Positions 22,314 through 28,880 of a DNA stretch of 32,501 nt are shown here, one piece after another. A program made the position numbers and the translations under genes. Position 1 is the stretch's first letter, and each line of letters opens with the position of its first letter. This DNA is from Desmonostoc muscorum FACHB-395 (GTDB lineage Bacteria; Cyanobacteriota; Cyanobacteriia; Cyanobacteriales; Nostocaceae): positions 1 through 32,501 of the forward strand of contig NZ_JACJSF010000088.1 in NCBI RefSeq assembly GCF_014698035.1, written 5' to 3'. The notes beneath the pieces are model-generated. The model saw only the letters and a list, made by a program, of their open reading frames with translations, did not search any database and was not told where the DNA came from.

Positions 22314-22366
22314 CAGATGTCAAACGCGGGGATACCTCCTTTGAACTATTCAAGAAATCTCTGGTC
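22314..22366 (+). pseudogene. Fragment of the tyrosine recombinase gene
   Basis: CAGATGTCAAACGCGGGGAT and the following ACTATTCAAGAAATCTCTGG repeat 20061-20113 of the recombinase gene, with a few changes that destroy the frame. It abuts the 73-bp repeat copy 2, so it marks a rearranged duplicate of 20061-21000. Confidence 0.85.
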
Positions 22367-22439
22367 ATTGGCTCTTGAAAGCACTGCCATTGTTTACTTG
22401 TAACCACCAAAGTAATAAATTAAGTCCTAAAATTTCTTA
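22367..22439. repeat. 73-bp direct repeat, copy 2
   Basis: This is the partner of 20928-21000. It ends just before the stop of the gene at 22450. Confidence 0.85.
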
Positions 22440-22449
22440 CTTTGGTCTT

Positions 22450-22770
22450 TTATTCGTTAGTTTTCTCTTTTTCAACTTTGTCTAAGAGAGATTTTCCATA
22501 TTCAGATGCTTTTAAAATCTCACTAAAAATAGGAACTCCCATTTTTTCAAGATATTTTATGTATGTTGCATTAAGTTGAGGGTCTTGAACTAAATACATT
22601 AAAAGTTTCTTGTCATGTGATAAATAAAATATTGCTGCACTGTTTAATTCAGGTATACTGCAAACGTAAAAATTTTCTATTAAACCTAATTGGGTAAGGT
22701 GGTTATGAATAATCTCATCAGTAATTTGAGGTCTTGTCTTCTCTTTCGATTTTTTAGTTTTACGTTTCAT
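22450..22770 (-). CDS. Small hypothetical protein
   Basis: 106 aa. A very basic N-terminus (MKRKTKKSKEKTR) is followed by a helical and hydrophobic middle (LTQLGLIENFYVCSIPELNSAAIFYL) and a charged C-terminus (LLDKVEKEKTNE). No known family recognised. The intact frame and normal codon usage suggest a real gene. It is downstream of parDE on the same strand, 257 bp away. Confidence 0.5.
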   Translation of the reverse strand: MKRKTKKSKEKTRPQITDEIIHNHLTQLGLIENFYVCSIPELNSAAIFYLSHDKKLLMYLVQDPQLNATYIKYLEKMGVPIFSEILKASEYGKSLLDKVEKEKTNE

Positions 22771-22885
22771 CTTCTAAATTTAGTATTTAATTTCTAGTTT
22801 ATCTCAGGAATATAAAATGATTGAAACTCAAAATCCCAATCATTAAGTATGTAAAGTTTTATGATAAATGTATAATTAAGCCTTT

Positions 22886-22967
22886 TGTCTGCAAGGCTTC
22901 TATATACCTATACCATACTTATATTGTACTTATATTGTACGTATTTGGTACTAATCCAGTACCAAAT
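22886..22967. promoter_or_regulatory. Palindromic GGTACT/AGTACC site with TTATATTGTAC repeats
   Basis: ATTTGGTACT (22943-22952) and AGTACCAAAT (22958-22967) form a perfect 10-bp inverted repeat around AATCC. TTATATTGTAC occurs twice in tandem just before it (about 22919-22941). The stretch GGCTTCTATATACCTATA (about 22896) recurs near 25389. It probably binds the small RHH partition protein of 23639-23896; direct evidence is lacking. Confidence 0.6.
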
Positions 22968-23027
22968 AGGTTTTATACTACTAAACATGGCGGTAAGGAC
23001 TAGAGCAAAAGCATAGTTATACTTTTA

Positions 23028-23324
23028 TTATTCATCTGTGAACAAAGATTCTAAATCTCGATAACCACTTGCAACACGAGCAACACTAATTCCATCTTCT
23101 CTTGGGTAGTAAAATATAATATAATCATCTACAACAAATCCGCGCAGGTTTGGTACAAGCCTGCTATAACTTTTCCCCATTATTGGGAAATTAGCTAATA
23201 ATTTACACTTGGCACGAAAGTCATCAAAAAGCTTAGAGGCGGCTTTTGGGTTACTCCGAGCAATATATTCACAAATTTCATCTAAATCTTGAATTGCTGC
23301 CTCTGAAAGTGAATAATTATTCAT
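23028..23324 (-). CDS. parE: ParE-family toxin
   Basis: 98 aa with the RelE/ParE pattern: LSEAAIQDLDEICEYIARSNPKAASKLFDDF at the start, LLANFPIMGKSYSRLVPNLRGFVVDDYIIFYY in the middle, and RVASGYRDLESLF at the end. ParE toxins of this family poison DNA gyrase. Its start overlaps the ParD stop by 4 bp, so the two are coupled. Full length for the family. Confidence 0.9.
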   Translation of the reverse strand: MNNYSLSEAAIQDLDEICEYIARSNPKAASKLFDDFRAKCKLLANFPIMGKSYSRLVPNLRGFVVDDYIIFYYPREDGISVARVASGYRDLESLFTDE

Positions 23325-23578
23325 TCAGAAGATTCCTCAGCAATTAAACGAATTTTTTCTTGGAATCTAGCAAATACAGCTTCGCCATCAGTTACTTGTC
23401 CTGCTGCAATTTGTTCAGTTCCTACAGCAATTTTTTGGCGTAATTCTTCAAGTCGTTGCTCTCTTTCTTGTAACAGTTTAAAGGCTTCATTGATGACATC
23501 ATCGGCACTGGCGAATCTACCACTTGCTAACTGTGCCTGAATAAATTGCTCTAGTTCTGGTTTAATTTGGATGTACAT
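23321..23578 (-). CDS. parD: ParD-family antitoxin
   Basis: 85 aa. The N-terminal half, IQIKPELEQFIQAQLASGRFASADDVINEAFKLLQERE, is a typical ParD ribbon-helix-helix domain. The C-terminal half is a flexible charged segment that would wrap the toxin. It is 60 bp downstream of the RHH partition gene and on the same strand, so parA, the RHH gene, parD and parE may form one unit. Confidence 0.9.
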   Translation of the reverse strand: MYIQIKPELEQFIQAQLASGRFASADDVINEAFKLLQEREQRLEELRQKIAVGTEQIAAGQVTDGEAVFARFQEKIRLIAEESSE

Positions 23579-23638
23579 ATCGACTAAGAATTTTGGTTAA
23601 AAGTTGTTGGACAATTTCTAAAATTAAACTGCTATTAC

Positions 23639-23896
23639 CTACAGCCGTCCTTCCCGTTGCAGTTTCTCCTGGGCAGCAGTCAACAGCCATGCCCTACGGC
23701 TGGTCTTGGTTAGTTTGCGTGCATCATCAATGAGGTTGCACAACTGCTCAGGTATCGCCATTTGAAACCGTACTTCTTTAGGAGTGTCGTCAATTTCGTT
23801 CTCTATTGGTGGTGGGCTACCAGCATTTATGACACGCTCAATGTCTACCTGTAAGGGCTGGTTTTCATTAGAGCGACTTGGCTTCTTAATAGTCAT
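23639..23896 (-). CDS. Small RHH partition protein partnered with ParA
   Basis: 85 aa. An unstructured polar N-terminus (residues 1-45) precedes a C-terminal RHH domain (EVRFQMAIPEQLCNLIDDARKLTKTSRRAWLLTAAQEKL). The 4-bp overlap with the ParA stop (23893-23896) is the arrangement of type Ib partition cassettes. There, a small RHH protein takes the place of ParB, binding the centromere and stimulating ParA through its flexible N-terminus. Confidence 0.75.
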   Translation of the reverse strand: MTIKKPSRSNENQPLQVDIERVINAGSPPPIENEIDDTPKEVRFQMAIPEQLCNLIDDARKLTKTSRRAWLLTAAQEKLQREGRL

Positions 23897-24573
23897 TTTG
23901 TACCTTTTTGATTCTGATTTGATACTATTTTAGTACCAAAACAATACTGATATAGTGTTTCTAACTCCTCTACTGCTTTATGATCGCGTGGTTTGAGTTC
24001 AGTTACAGCCAAGCCTTGGGTATGGGCATTGGGAAAAGATTTTCTATCTCCCAGCCTTGGTGGAATTAAATCAATCCCTGGAGTCTCCTGAATGATTTGC
24101 ATTGCATCCTCGTTATCTCGCCCGGATGCGTCGGCACGATTGAGAAACGCCCAAGCTTTTAGGTCTGGGTTAACAGTTCGCACTTCATCTAAAAGTGCTG
24201 CCACCTTCTCTAATGTCCAAATATCTGGCCCTCGCGGTGGCATGGGTAACAGCACAAGATGAGCAACGGTTAACGCTGCCCGTTGAGTGGTTGTATCACG
24301 TCCACCTACATCAATAATTACATCTTCATAACGGGGGGCTAGTTTCAAGACTTCATCTCTGGCTGCTCTACCGCGAAGCTGCACGCAGGTAAGCTTTTGG
24401 CTACCAATGGGATAATGTTGGCTACGGGTTGAAGCCCAGAGGGTGGTTGTCTCTTGCTCGTCGCCATCTACGAGCAGTACATCGTCACCATCTGCTACAC
24501 GCCGAGCCGCTAAGTTGGCGGCTACTGTACTCTTGCCTGCCCCGCCTTTGATGCCGCCGATAACGACAATCAT
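23893..24573 (-). CDS. parA: ParA-family partition ATPase (type Ib size)
   Basis: 226 aa with the deviant Walker A KGGAGKST at residues 9-16, VLLVDGDEQETTTLWA (Walker A' region), and VIIDVGGRDTTTQRAAL (Walker B). There is no N-terminal HTH, so this is the short ParA class that works with a small centromere-binding partner. It would form ATP-dependent patterns on the nucleoid and position plasmid copies. A 10-bp inverted repeat lies 43-63 bp upstream of the ATG, suitable for repression by the partner protein. Confidence 0.9.
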   Translation of the reverse strand: MIVVIGGIKGGAGKSTVAANLAARRVADGDDVLLVDGDEQETTTLWASTRSQHYPIGSQKLTCVQLRGRAARDEVLKLAPRYEDVIIDVGGRDTTTQRAALTVAHLVLLPMPPRGPDIWTLEKVAALLDEVRTVNPDLKAWAFLNRADASGRDNEDAMQIIQETPGIDLIPPRLGDRKSFPNAHTQGLAVTELKPRDHKAVEELETLYQYCFGTKIVSNQNQKGTK

Positions 24574-24615
24574 GGTACAAATTAAGTTGTTTATTGGTTC
24601 ATATATTAGACTAAT

Positions 24616-24636
24616 TTGGTACTAATTTAGTACCAA
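24616..24636. promoter_or_regulatory. Operator/centromere palindrome upstream of parA
   Basis: TTGGTACTAA-T-TTAGTACCAA is a perfect inverted repeat lying in the probable parA promoter region. TATAAT is found at 24643-24648 on the minus strand, beyond it. Related sites are at 22259-22313, 22943-22967 and 23932-23941. Confidence 0.7.
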
Positions 24637-24700
24637 TACAGGATTATAAGCGAATTTAGAAGATTCGCCATATTAGTGACATTTTTACCTGAAAATGAAT

Positions 24701-24722
24701 TTAGGAAAAACGTTTCTCCTAA
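24701..24722. repeat. 22-bp near-palindrome, copy 1
   Basis: TTAGGAAAAACG followed by TTTCTCCTAA. It is exactly the reverse complement of copies 2 and 3, although the flanking ATTTTTACCT and AAAATGAAT run in the same direction as at copy 2. Confidence 0.85.
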
Positions 24723-24885
24723 CCTAATTGGTTGAGGAATTAAGAAAGCTACTCCCTAAACTAAGAGCGGGTTAGGGAGTGTATGACGGCGACTGTTTTG
24801 GGGAAATCACAATAAGACTTATTCCGGCATAGCTCCCTAAAGAGCAACTGTGAGCCGCCGGACTCCAATATCAGTTCCATTCGTT

Positions 24886-25335
24886 CTAGCCACCGTCAGC
24901 CGTTCCCAGCATTAATAATCGAAATTCATAATCTTTAGGAGTTGTTTCAGTTTTCTGTGCCAGAATATCGATTGAATGAAGGTAACAAGGAATATAATTA
25001 TTTTTCCTTTGGTCGTACATTTGACGTGCGTTAATATCTTTGTTCATCTGGCAGAGAACTTGAAAATTAGCAGCTACGATATCAAGAGAAATCTCTTTAC
25101 TGGGAACAACAAGCACACAAGGCTCGGCAAAGGTTTTAGCTGCTTTTAAGTATGCTGACTTAATATCTTCTATGCAAATCGGAAAGTGAGAAATTAAATC
25201 AGAAAAAGATTGTTCAACCTCATTTAGATAAGCTGATTCATCTATTTTTTTACTTAGAACAGCTAACTTATTTGAAAAACGTTTAGACTTGCCGTAATTA
25301 GGATCTATTTTCTTGCGTCGTTTCGCTTCACCCAT
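24886..25335 (-). CDS. Hypothetical protein
   Basis: 149 aa. The start MGEAKRRKKIDPNYGK is a common opening of uncharacterised bacterial proteins. The rest is mostly helical (LAVLSKKIDESAYLNEVEQSFSDLISHF, then IKSAYLKAAKTFAEPCVLVVPSKEIS). No catalytic motif or membrane segment is seen. It lies between the two par-like modules and ends LLMLGTADGG. Confidence 0.55.
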   Translation of the reverse strand: MGEAKRRKKIDPNYGKSKRFSNKLAVLSKKIDESAYLNEVEQSFSDLISHFPICIEDIKSAYLKAAKTFAEPCVLVVPSKEISLDIVAANFQVLCQMNKDINARQMYDQRKNNYIPCYLHSIDILAQKTETTPKDYEFRLLMLGTADGG

Positions 25336-25635
25336 ATTTGATTCATTCTCTCATTTACAAATAGAACTGGTGGGTAATTATCTGCTTGGCTTCTATATAC
25401 CTATATACTACTTTTTTAGTACGGCTTTTTGAGCGCATGGCTTGAGTTCAGTTACAGCCAACCCTTGGGTATGGGCATTCAAGCATTTTTAAATCAGGGG
25501 TGGTAGTTGGCTCATGATTGTGGTCTAAATTATGGGTTTCAGTTGCACCCATAACGTTATGGGTAACTGTAGATGCTTTGTGACGTTGGCGTTGCACCCG
25601 CCCCAGTATAACGACAGTTTTACCTAAAAATGAAT
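25336..25635. other. Gene-poor remains of a duplicated partition module
   Basis: Besides the parA fragment it contains GGCTTCTATATACCTATA, shared with 22896, and a perfect 18-bp palindrome, ACCCATAACGTTATGGGT, at 25547-25564. Open frames crossing it have no recognisable product. Confidence 0.6.
25431..25479 (-). pseudogene. Fragment of a second parA gene
   Basis: TTGAGTTCAGTTACAGCCAA and GGGTATGGGCATT repeat the parA segment 23989-24031 (which encodes NAHTQGLAVTEL) almost without change. The rest of the gene is missing; only about 150 bp separate this from repeat copy 2, compared with about 670 bp in the intact module. TTTAGTACGG just before it may be a decayed operator. Confidence 0.8.
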
Positions 25636-25657
25636 TTAGGAGAAACGTTTTTCCTAA
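25636..25657. repeat. 22-bp near-palindrome, copy 2
   Basis: TTAGGAGAAACG followed by TTTTTCCTAA. The surroundings match copy 1 for about 120 bp with many differences (both contain GACAnTTTTACCT upstream and a GAGCGGGT block downstream). Confidence 0.85.
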
Positions 25658-25898
25658 ACCAAATATTTGAGAAATTTTTGACGCTACTCTCAAAACGGAG
25701 AGCGGGTGAAAGGAGTGTAGAAGGTGAAGCCCCAAGTCTTGCCTCACTAGTGGACAAGTGACTGCATAGCGACAAAACCTGTAACCATTCATCTTCGGAT
25801 ATAAGAGCAAGTTTTACCGATTGCTGAACTATAAGAGTACGTTGAAATCTTAGAAAGATTATCGCCCTAACAGCGACAGTATACACATGAAAATTAAT

Positions 25899-25920
25899 TT
25901 AGGAGAAACGTTTTTCCTAA
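25899..25920. repeat. 22-bp near-palindrome, copy 3
   Basis: Identical to copy 2 and in the same orientation, 263 bp further on, again preceded by a CGACAGT...AAAATnAAT context. Confidence 0.85.
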
Positions 25921-26018
25921 CCCAAATTCAGCACAACCAAATGACGTTGGTAATGGCATTATCCTTAAATATCATTACCGTTGAGTCAATATATAAAATG
26001 GCATTTGGATTGGCGGGA

Positions 26019-26513
26019 CTAGCCAAAATAAGTAAAGACTACCAATTTACGGTTTGGAATAACAAGAATCTCTCCTTCGTCTTTGGAGGAGTAGTAGCTT
26101 CCTTTTTTAGAAGCAGCCTCAAGGATTTTAGACAACAGTGAGTGACTTGCACCCGAACAACCCAAACCTGGCCAAGAGACTTCACTCGTCCATGAATCGG
26201 GAACTGGTGTTTCTTTCCACGAGCTATAGGTGTAGCGGCGCTCTTTGCTTTTTCTTGAATAGATAACGTCGTTAAAAAAATCAAGTCCTTCGCGGTCAAT
26301 GGCATCGGCAGTTGCATTTGATAGTCGAAATATAGCTGCGCCACAACCCTCTCGAAAACCAGTCTCACCGCCAAAGTGTATGGCGTAGGTTATCCCAATT
26401 TTTGCAGGAATAATCCCACTATACCAATGGTATTCAAAAGCTGACCATGCTACATATACAGTAATAATTATTGAGATAATTATTGAGACAATTATTTTTA
26501 AAACTTTTTTCAT
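26019..26513 (-). CDS. Membrane-anchored or secreted hypothetical protein
   Basis: 164 aa. Residues 1-25 (MKKVLKIIVSIIISIIITVYVAW) form a basic start and a hydrophobic helix without a clear cleavage site or lipobox, so an anchor is more likely than a cleaved signal. The exported part has paired motifs (GGETGFREGCGAAIFRLS and SWPGLGCSGASHSLLSKIL), with two cysteines that might form a disulfide. No family recognised. Confidence 0.6.
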   Translation of the reverse strand: MKKVLKIIVSIIISIIITVYVAWSAFEYHWYSGIIPAKIGITYAIHFGGETGFREGCGAAIFRLSNATADAIDREGLDFFNDVIYSRKSKERRYTYSSWKETPVPDSWTSEVSWPGLGCSGASHSLLSKILEAASKKGSYYSSKDEGEILVIPNRKLVVFTYFG

Positions 26514-26849
26514 TAGCTAGGCAAAAGAGTTGGACAATTCAAAGCTAAACACCTATCGTAGCAAAACCTTCCGTTTCGTCTACTCATTAATATTATTAAG
26601 CAGCATCAATTTATTTTTCTCTATACGTTCGCCTTTACTTCGACCAAGCAAGGAAGTTGCTCAACATTGGCTCCAAAAGCTCTAATCAGAAAAGCTTTTA
26701 ACTTGGTATACTTTTACTTTTCTTAGATTTCACTTACCTGACCCAAGGCATGAAGGATGCAGTTTATAGTCCAATAGCCTAAACATGGGTTGAAGATGAC
26801 ATCAACAGAACACATTAGTAAAATATAAAATAATTATCCTTTAAGAATA
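26514..26849. other. Intergenic stretch with a short decayed coding remnant
   Basis: CGACCAAGCAAGGAAGTTGC (26641-26660) has a counterpart at about 27294-27316. In one frame both read SKEVAQHW shortly before a stop. They look like ends of a duplicated, otherwise lost gene. Nothing else is seen. Confidence 0.4.
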
Positions 26850-26936
26850 ATTGAGGAATGTCCAATAGTAAGATTAATTCTATCGACAATAACAATAGCA
26901 GCACTGATAGGAGCGATATTTTTTGCGCTCGCCACA

Positions 26937-27227
26937 GTGCGTTTGAAAAATTTTAAGTACAGTTTATTAACATTTTTGCGCTCATTTATTGTTGCTTTAC
27001 TTGGTTCTAGTGCTGGTTTTTTTCTTGGTTGGCTGTGGTATAAATGGACGCTTAAAACTGACCCAAGTTTCTCAAATCCTAACCTGAGTGGTCTAAGTCA
27101 GGGAATGATGGCAGGATATTTAATTACTGTTTGGTTATTTTGTGTTCAAACTGGAACTATTCTAGGTGGGATTTGGGGCGGAGTTTGTGGGTTAAAGTAT
27201 TATCAAACACGTCGTAAACGTACCTGA
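26937..27227 (+). CDS. Membrane protein with uncertain or mutated start
   Basis: 96 aa from GTG 26937, with hydrophobic segments FIVALLGSSAGFFLGWLWY and MAGYLITVWLFCVQTGTILGGIWGGVCGL. The same frame is open upstream to 26829. It encodes a further convincing membrane helix (LILSTITIAALIGAIFFALATV, 26874-26939) preceded by IIEECP. No ATG, GTG or TTG precedes that helix in frame, only ATT at 26850. So either a rare start is used or the original start codon was lost. A three-helix protein is the more natural product. Confidence 0.55.
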   Translation: MRLKNFKYSLLTFLRSFIVALLGSSAGFFLGWLWYKWTLKTDPSFSNPNLSGLSQGMMAGYLITVWLFCVQTGTILGGIWGGVCGLKYYQTRRKRT

Positions 27228-27530
27228 GCGTCCGCGCTTTTACCCAATGTCGTCTTCCCCGAATTTCACGACATTAGAAACGCGATCGCTGGCACGACCG
27301 AGCAAGGAAGCAAGGAAGTTGCACAGCACTGGCGGGTGAAACCCTAGTAAATAAGGTCTTTAAGTTAAGTAATTAAATTTTTTATTAATTGCTTTCTTAC
27401 TTATGCCTTAGTCCATAAGTAAACACCCGAACATTATTCTTTAAGCATTAATTTTCATCTATGCTTTAGCTTTACAGTGTTTTACTTTCTTTGATTTAAG
27501 AACTCGTTGCAAAGAGAGAGGGTAGCTAGT
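27228..27530. other. Intergenic stretch; one arm of a 15-bp direct repeat
   Basis: It contains a HIP1 site (27281), the second SKEVAQHW remnant (about 27294-27330), AT-rich sequence, and GATTTAAGAACTCGT at 27493-27507. The last recurs at 28796-28810 on the other side of the next gene. Confidence 0.6.
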
Positions 27531-28742
27531 ATGACATCTTTTATATCAAACAACAGTAACTCTTTTGAAGCGGATGGAATTCGCATAGAAATTTGGGAAC
27601 CAATAAATGAAATAGTGTTACCTATCCCAGAAAATACCCCTAGTGCAAATACTCCTATGCAACTGGGAATGAGCATTATCAATAATAATTCGGCACCTTT
27701 TCTTTTTCATGGCTTTGAAAATATTATTCCAGAACTTCTGACATCAAATGGTCAATTAATCCCAAAACAAATAGCTATTAAAGAGCCTATTGTCAACAAT
27801 CAGATACACATATTTACTCAATCCCTACCATTCAGCAGTATCTTAACTCCTTTAATATCAAACTTAGCTAACCGCTTCCCAAGGAGGAATTCCAGAAAAA
27901 TTGATAAGTTTATTGTCAAGCAAGGAGTGCCTATTATAGCTATTATCAAGTCCAAACTTTTGTGGCATAATAACTTGCTTCGACTGCAAGTTTCTACCAT
28001 GCCTTATTACTTAATTAATCATGGCTTTCCTGATGAGTTTTGGTTTTTCGATGACCTAATGCCAGGAATTTATCAGCTTCGATTTACTTATGATATAAAT
28101 TGTAAGGCTAGACCAGATTTTGATTCTGACACAAGAGAAGTAAAAACTGTACAAGAATTGGAACCAAAGCAGTTGACGACTTCTTTTGTGAATATGCATT
28201 TTATCCAACCTGTATCAACCAATAAGAAAGCAATTGAAGTAAATGATGTCCAGTTCCAAATAGAAATGCCGGAGCCTGTGTTGCATATTCCTGCCTATCT
28301 ACCTGGTGCTAAGACTTCTATAAAGTTAGGTATCCGTGCTACTAATAACACGTCAACTCCTCTTCGGTTTGAACGGTTGAATGCTCTTATTCCGATTCTA
28401 ATGGAGGATGACGGTAAAGTACTAGAACCGGACGGCGACATGATGAGACTTTGGGTCAGTGAAGGATTACCCTATTACTCAGCAATGCCTGGAGAAAGCG
28501 CTTTTTTTGTTCTGGATAGTAAACTTTCTAGGAATTTTTTCAACCAGCTTCAACTAGCAATACCTAACGAAGCAGGTGGCTTCTGGTACTTTCGCAACCT
28601 CAAACTTGGTAAATATAAACTCCAGTTTATGTATGAAGTTAGAGCGCCAATAACAATAGGCAAGCCAGAAGAGTCTGTGTCAGAAAATGTTTGGACTGGT
28701 TGCATAGTTATGCCGATTGTGGAGTTACATATTGTCAGATGA
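27531..28742 (+). CDS. Two-domain hypothetical protein (internal duplication)
   Basis: 403 aa from ATG 27531, with GAGAGAGGG 9-18 bp upstream; the TTG at 27507 is a poorer start. The N- and C-terminal halves resemble each other. EADGIRIEIWEPINEIVLPIPEN, then MQLGMSIINNNSAPFLFHGFENIIPEL, matches EVNDVQFQIEMPEPVLHIPAYL, then IKLGIRATNNTSTPLRFERLNALIPIL. Both halves later have a FWFFDDLMPGIYQLRFTYD-type segment (FWYFRNLKLGKYKLQFMYE). This suggests two tandem beta-sandwich domains. No signal peptide, no enzyme motif. Bracketed by 15-bp direct repeats. Confidence 0.7.
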   Translation: MTSFISNNSNSFEADGIRIEIWEPINEIVLPIPENTPSANTPMQLGMSIINNNSAPFLFHGFENIIPELLTSNGQLIPKQIAIKEPIVNNQIHIFTQSLPFSSILTPLISNLANRFPRRNSRKIDKFIVKQGVPIIAIIKSKLLWHNNLLRLQVSTMPYYLINHGFPDEFWFFDDLMPGIYQLRFTYDINCKARPDFDSDTREVKTVQELEPKQLTTSFVNMHFIQPVSTNKKAIEVNDVQFQIEMPEPVLHIPAYLPGAKTSIKLGIRATNNTSTPLRFERLNALIPILMEDDGKVLEPDGDMMRLWVSEGLPYYSAMPGESAFFVLDSKLSRNFFNQLQLAIPNEAGGFWYFRNLKLGKYKLQFMYEVRAPITIGKPEESVSENVWTGCIVMPIVELHIVR

Positions 28743-28795
28743 TGAATTGAATTTAAGCATTAAATACTGCAAAGGTTTATATTGTCTAGATTCCA

Positions 28796-28848
28796 GATTT
28801 AAGAACTCGTGGCTCGGAGTCGGCGCAGCGAAGTGGCTCTTGCGGGCT
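28796..28848. repeat. Left arm of an old hairpin structure split by the insertion sequence
   Basis: GAACTCGTGGC and GTGGCTCTTGCGGGC here are mirrored by GCCCGTAAGAGCCAC and GTCACGAGTTC at 30566-30612. Without the insertion sequence the arms would pair over a loop of about 35 nt. It also includes the direct repeat GATTTAAGAACTCGT (28796-28810). Confidence 0.7.
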
Positions 28849-28880
28849 TGCAGGATCTAGTTGGCCCAACCAGTAATCTC

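Noticed and set aside
25448..25886. Minus-strand frames across the parA debris
   Set aside because: They read through duplicated regulatory repeats and give low-quality sequences without a domain.
25887..26141. 84-codon plus-strand ORF starting in repeat copy 3
   Set aside because: It overlaps the better supported minus-strand gene at 26019-26513 and begins inside a repeat.
28861..28880. attC-like integron site (GTTGG...CCAAC near the IS)
   Set aside because: The order and spacing of the core sites do not fit attC, and no integron integrase is present.
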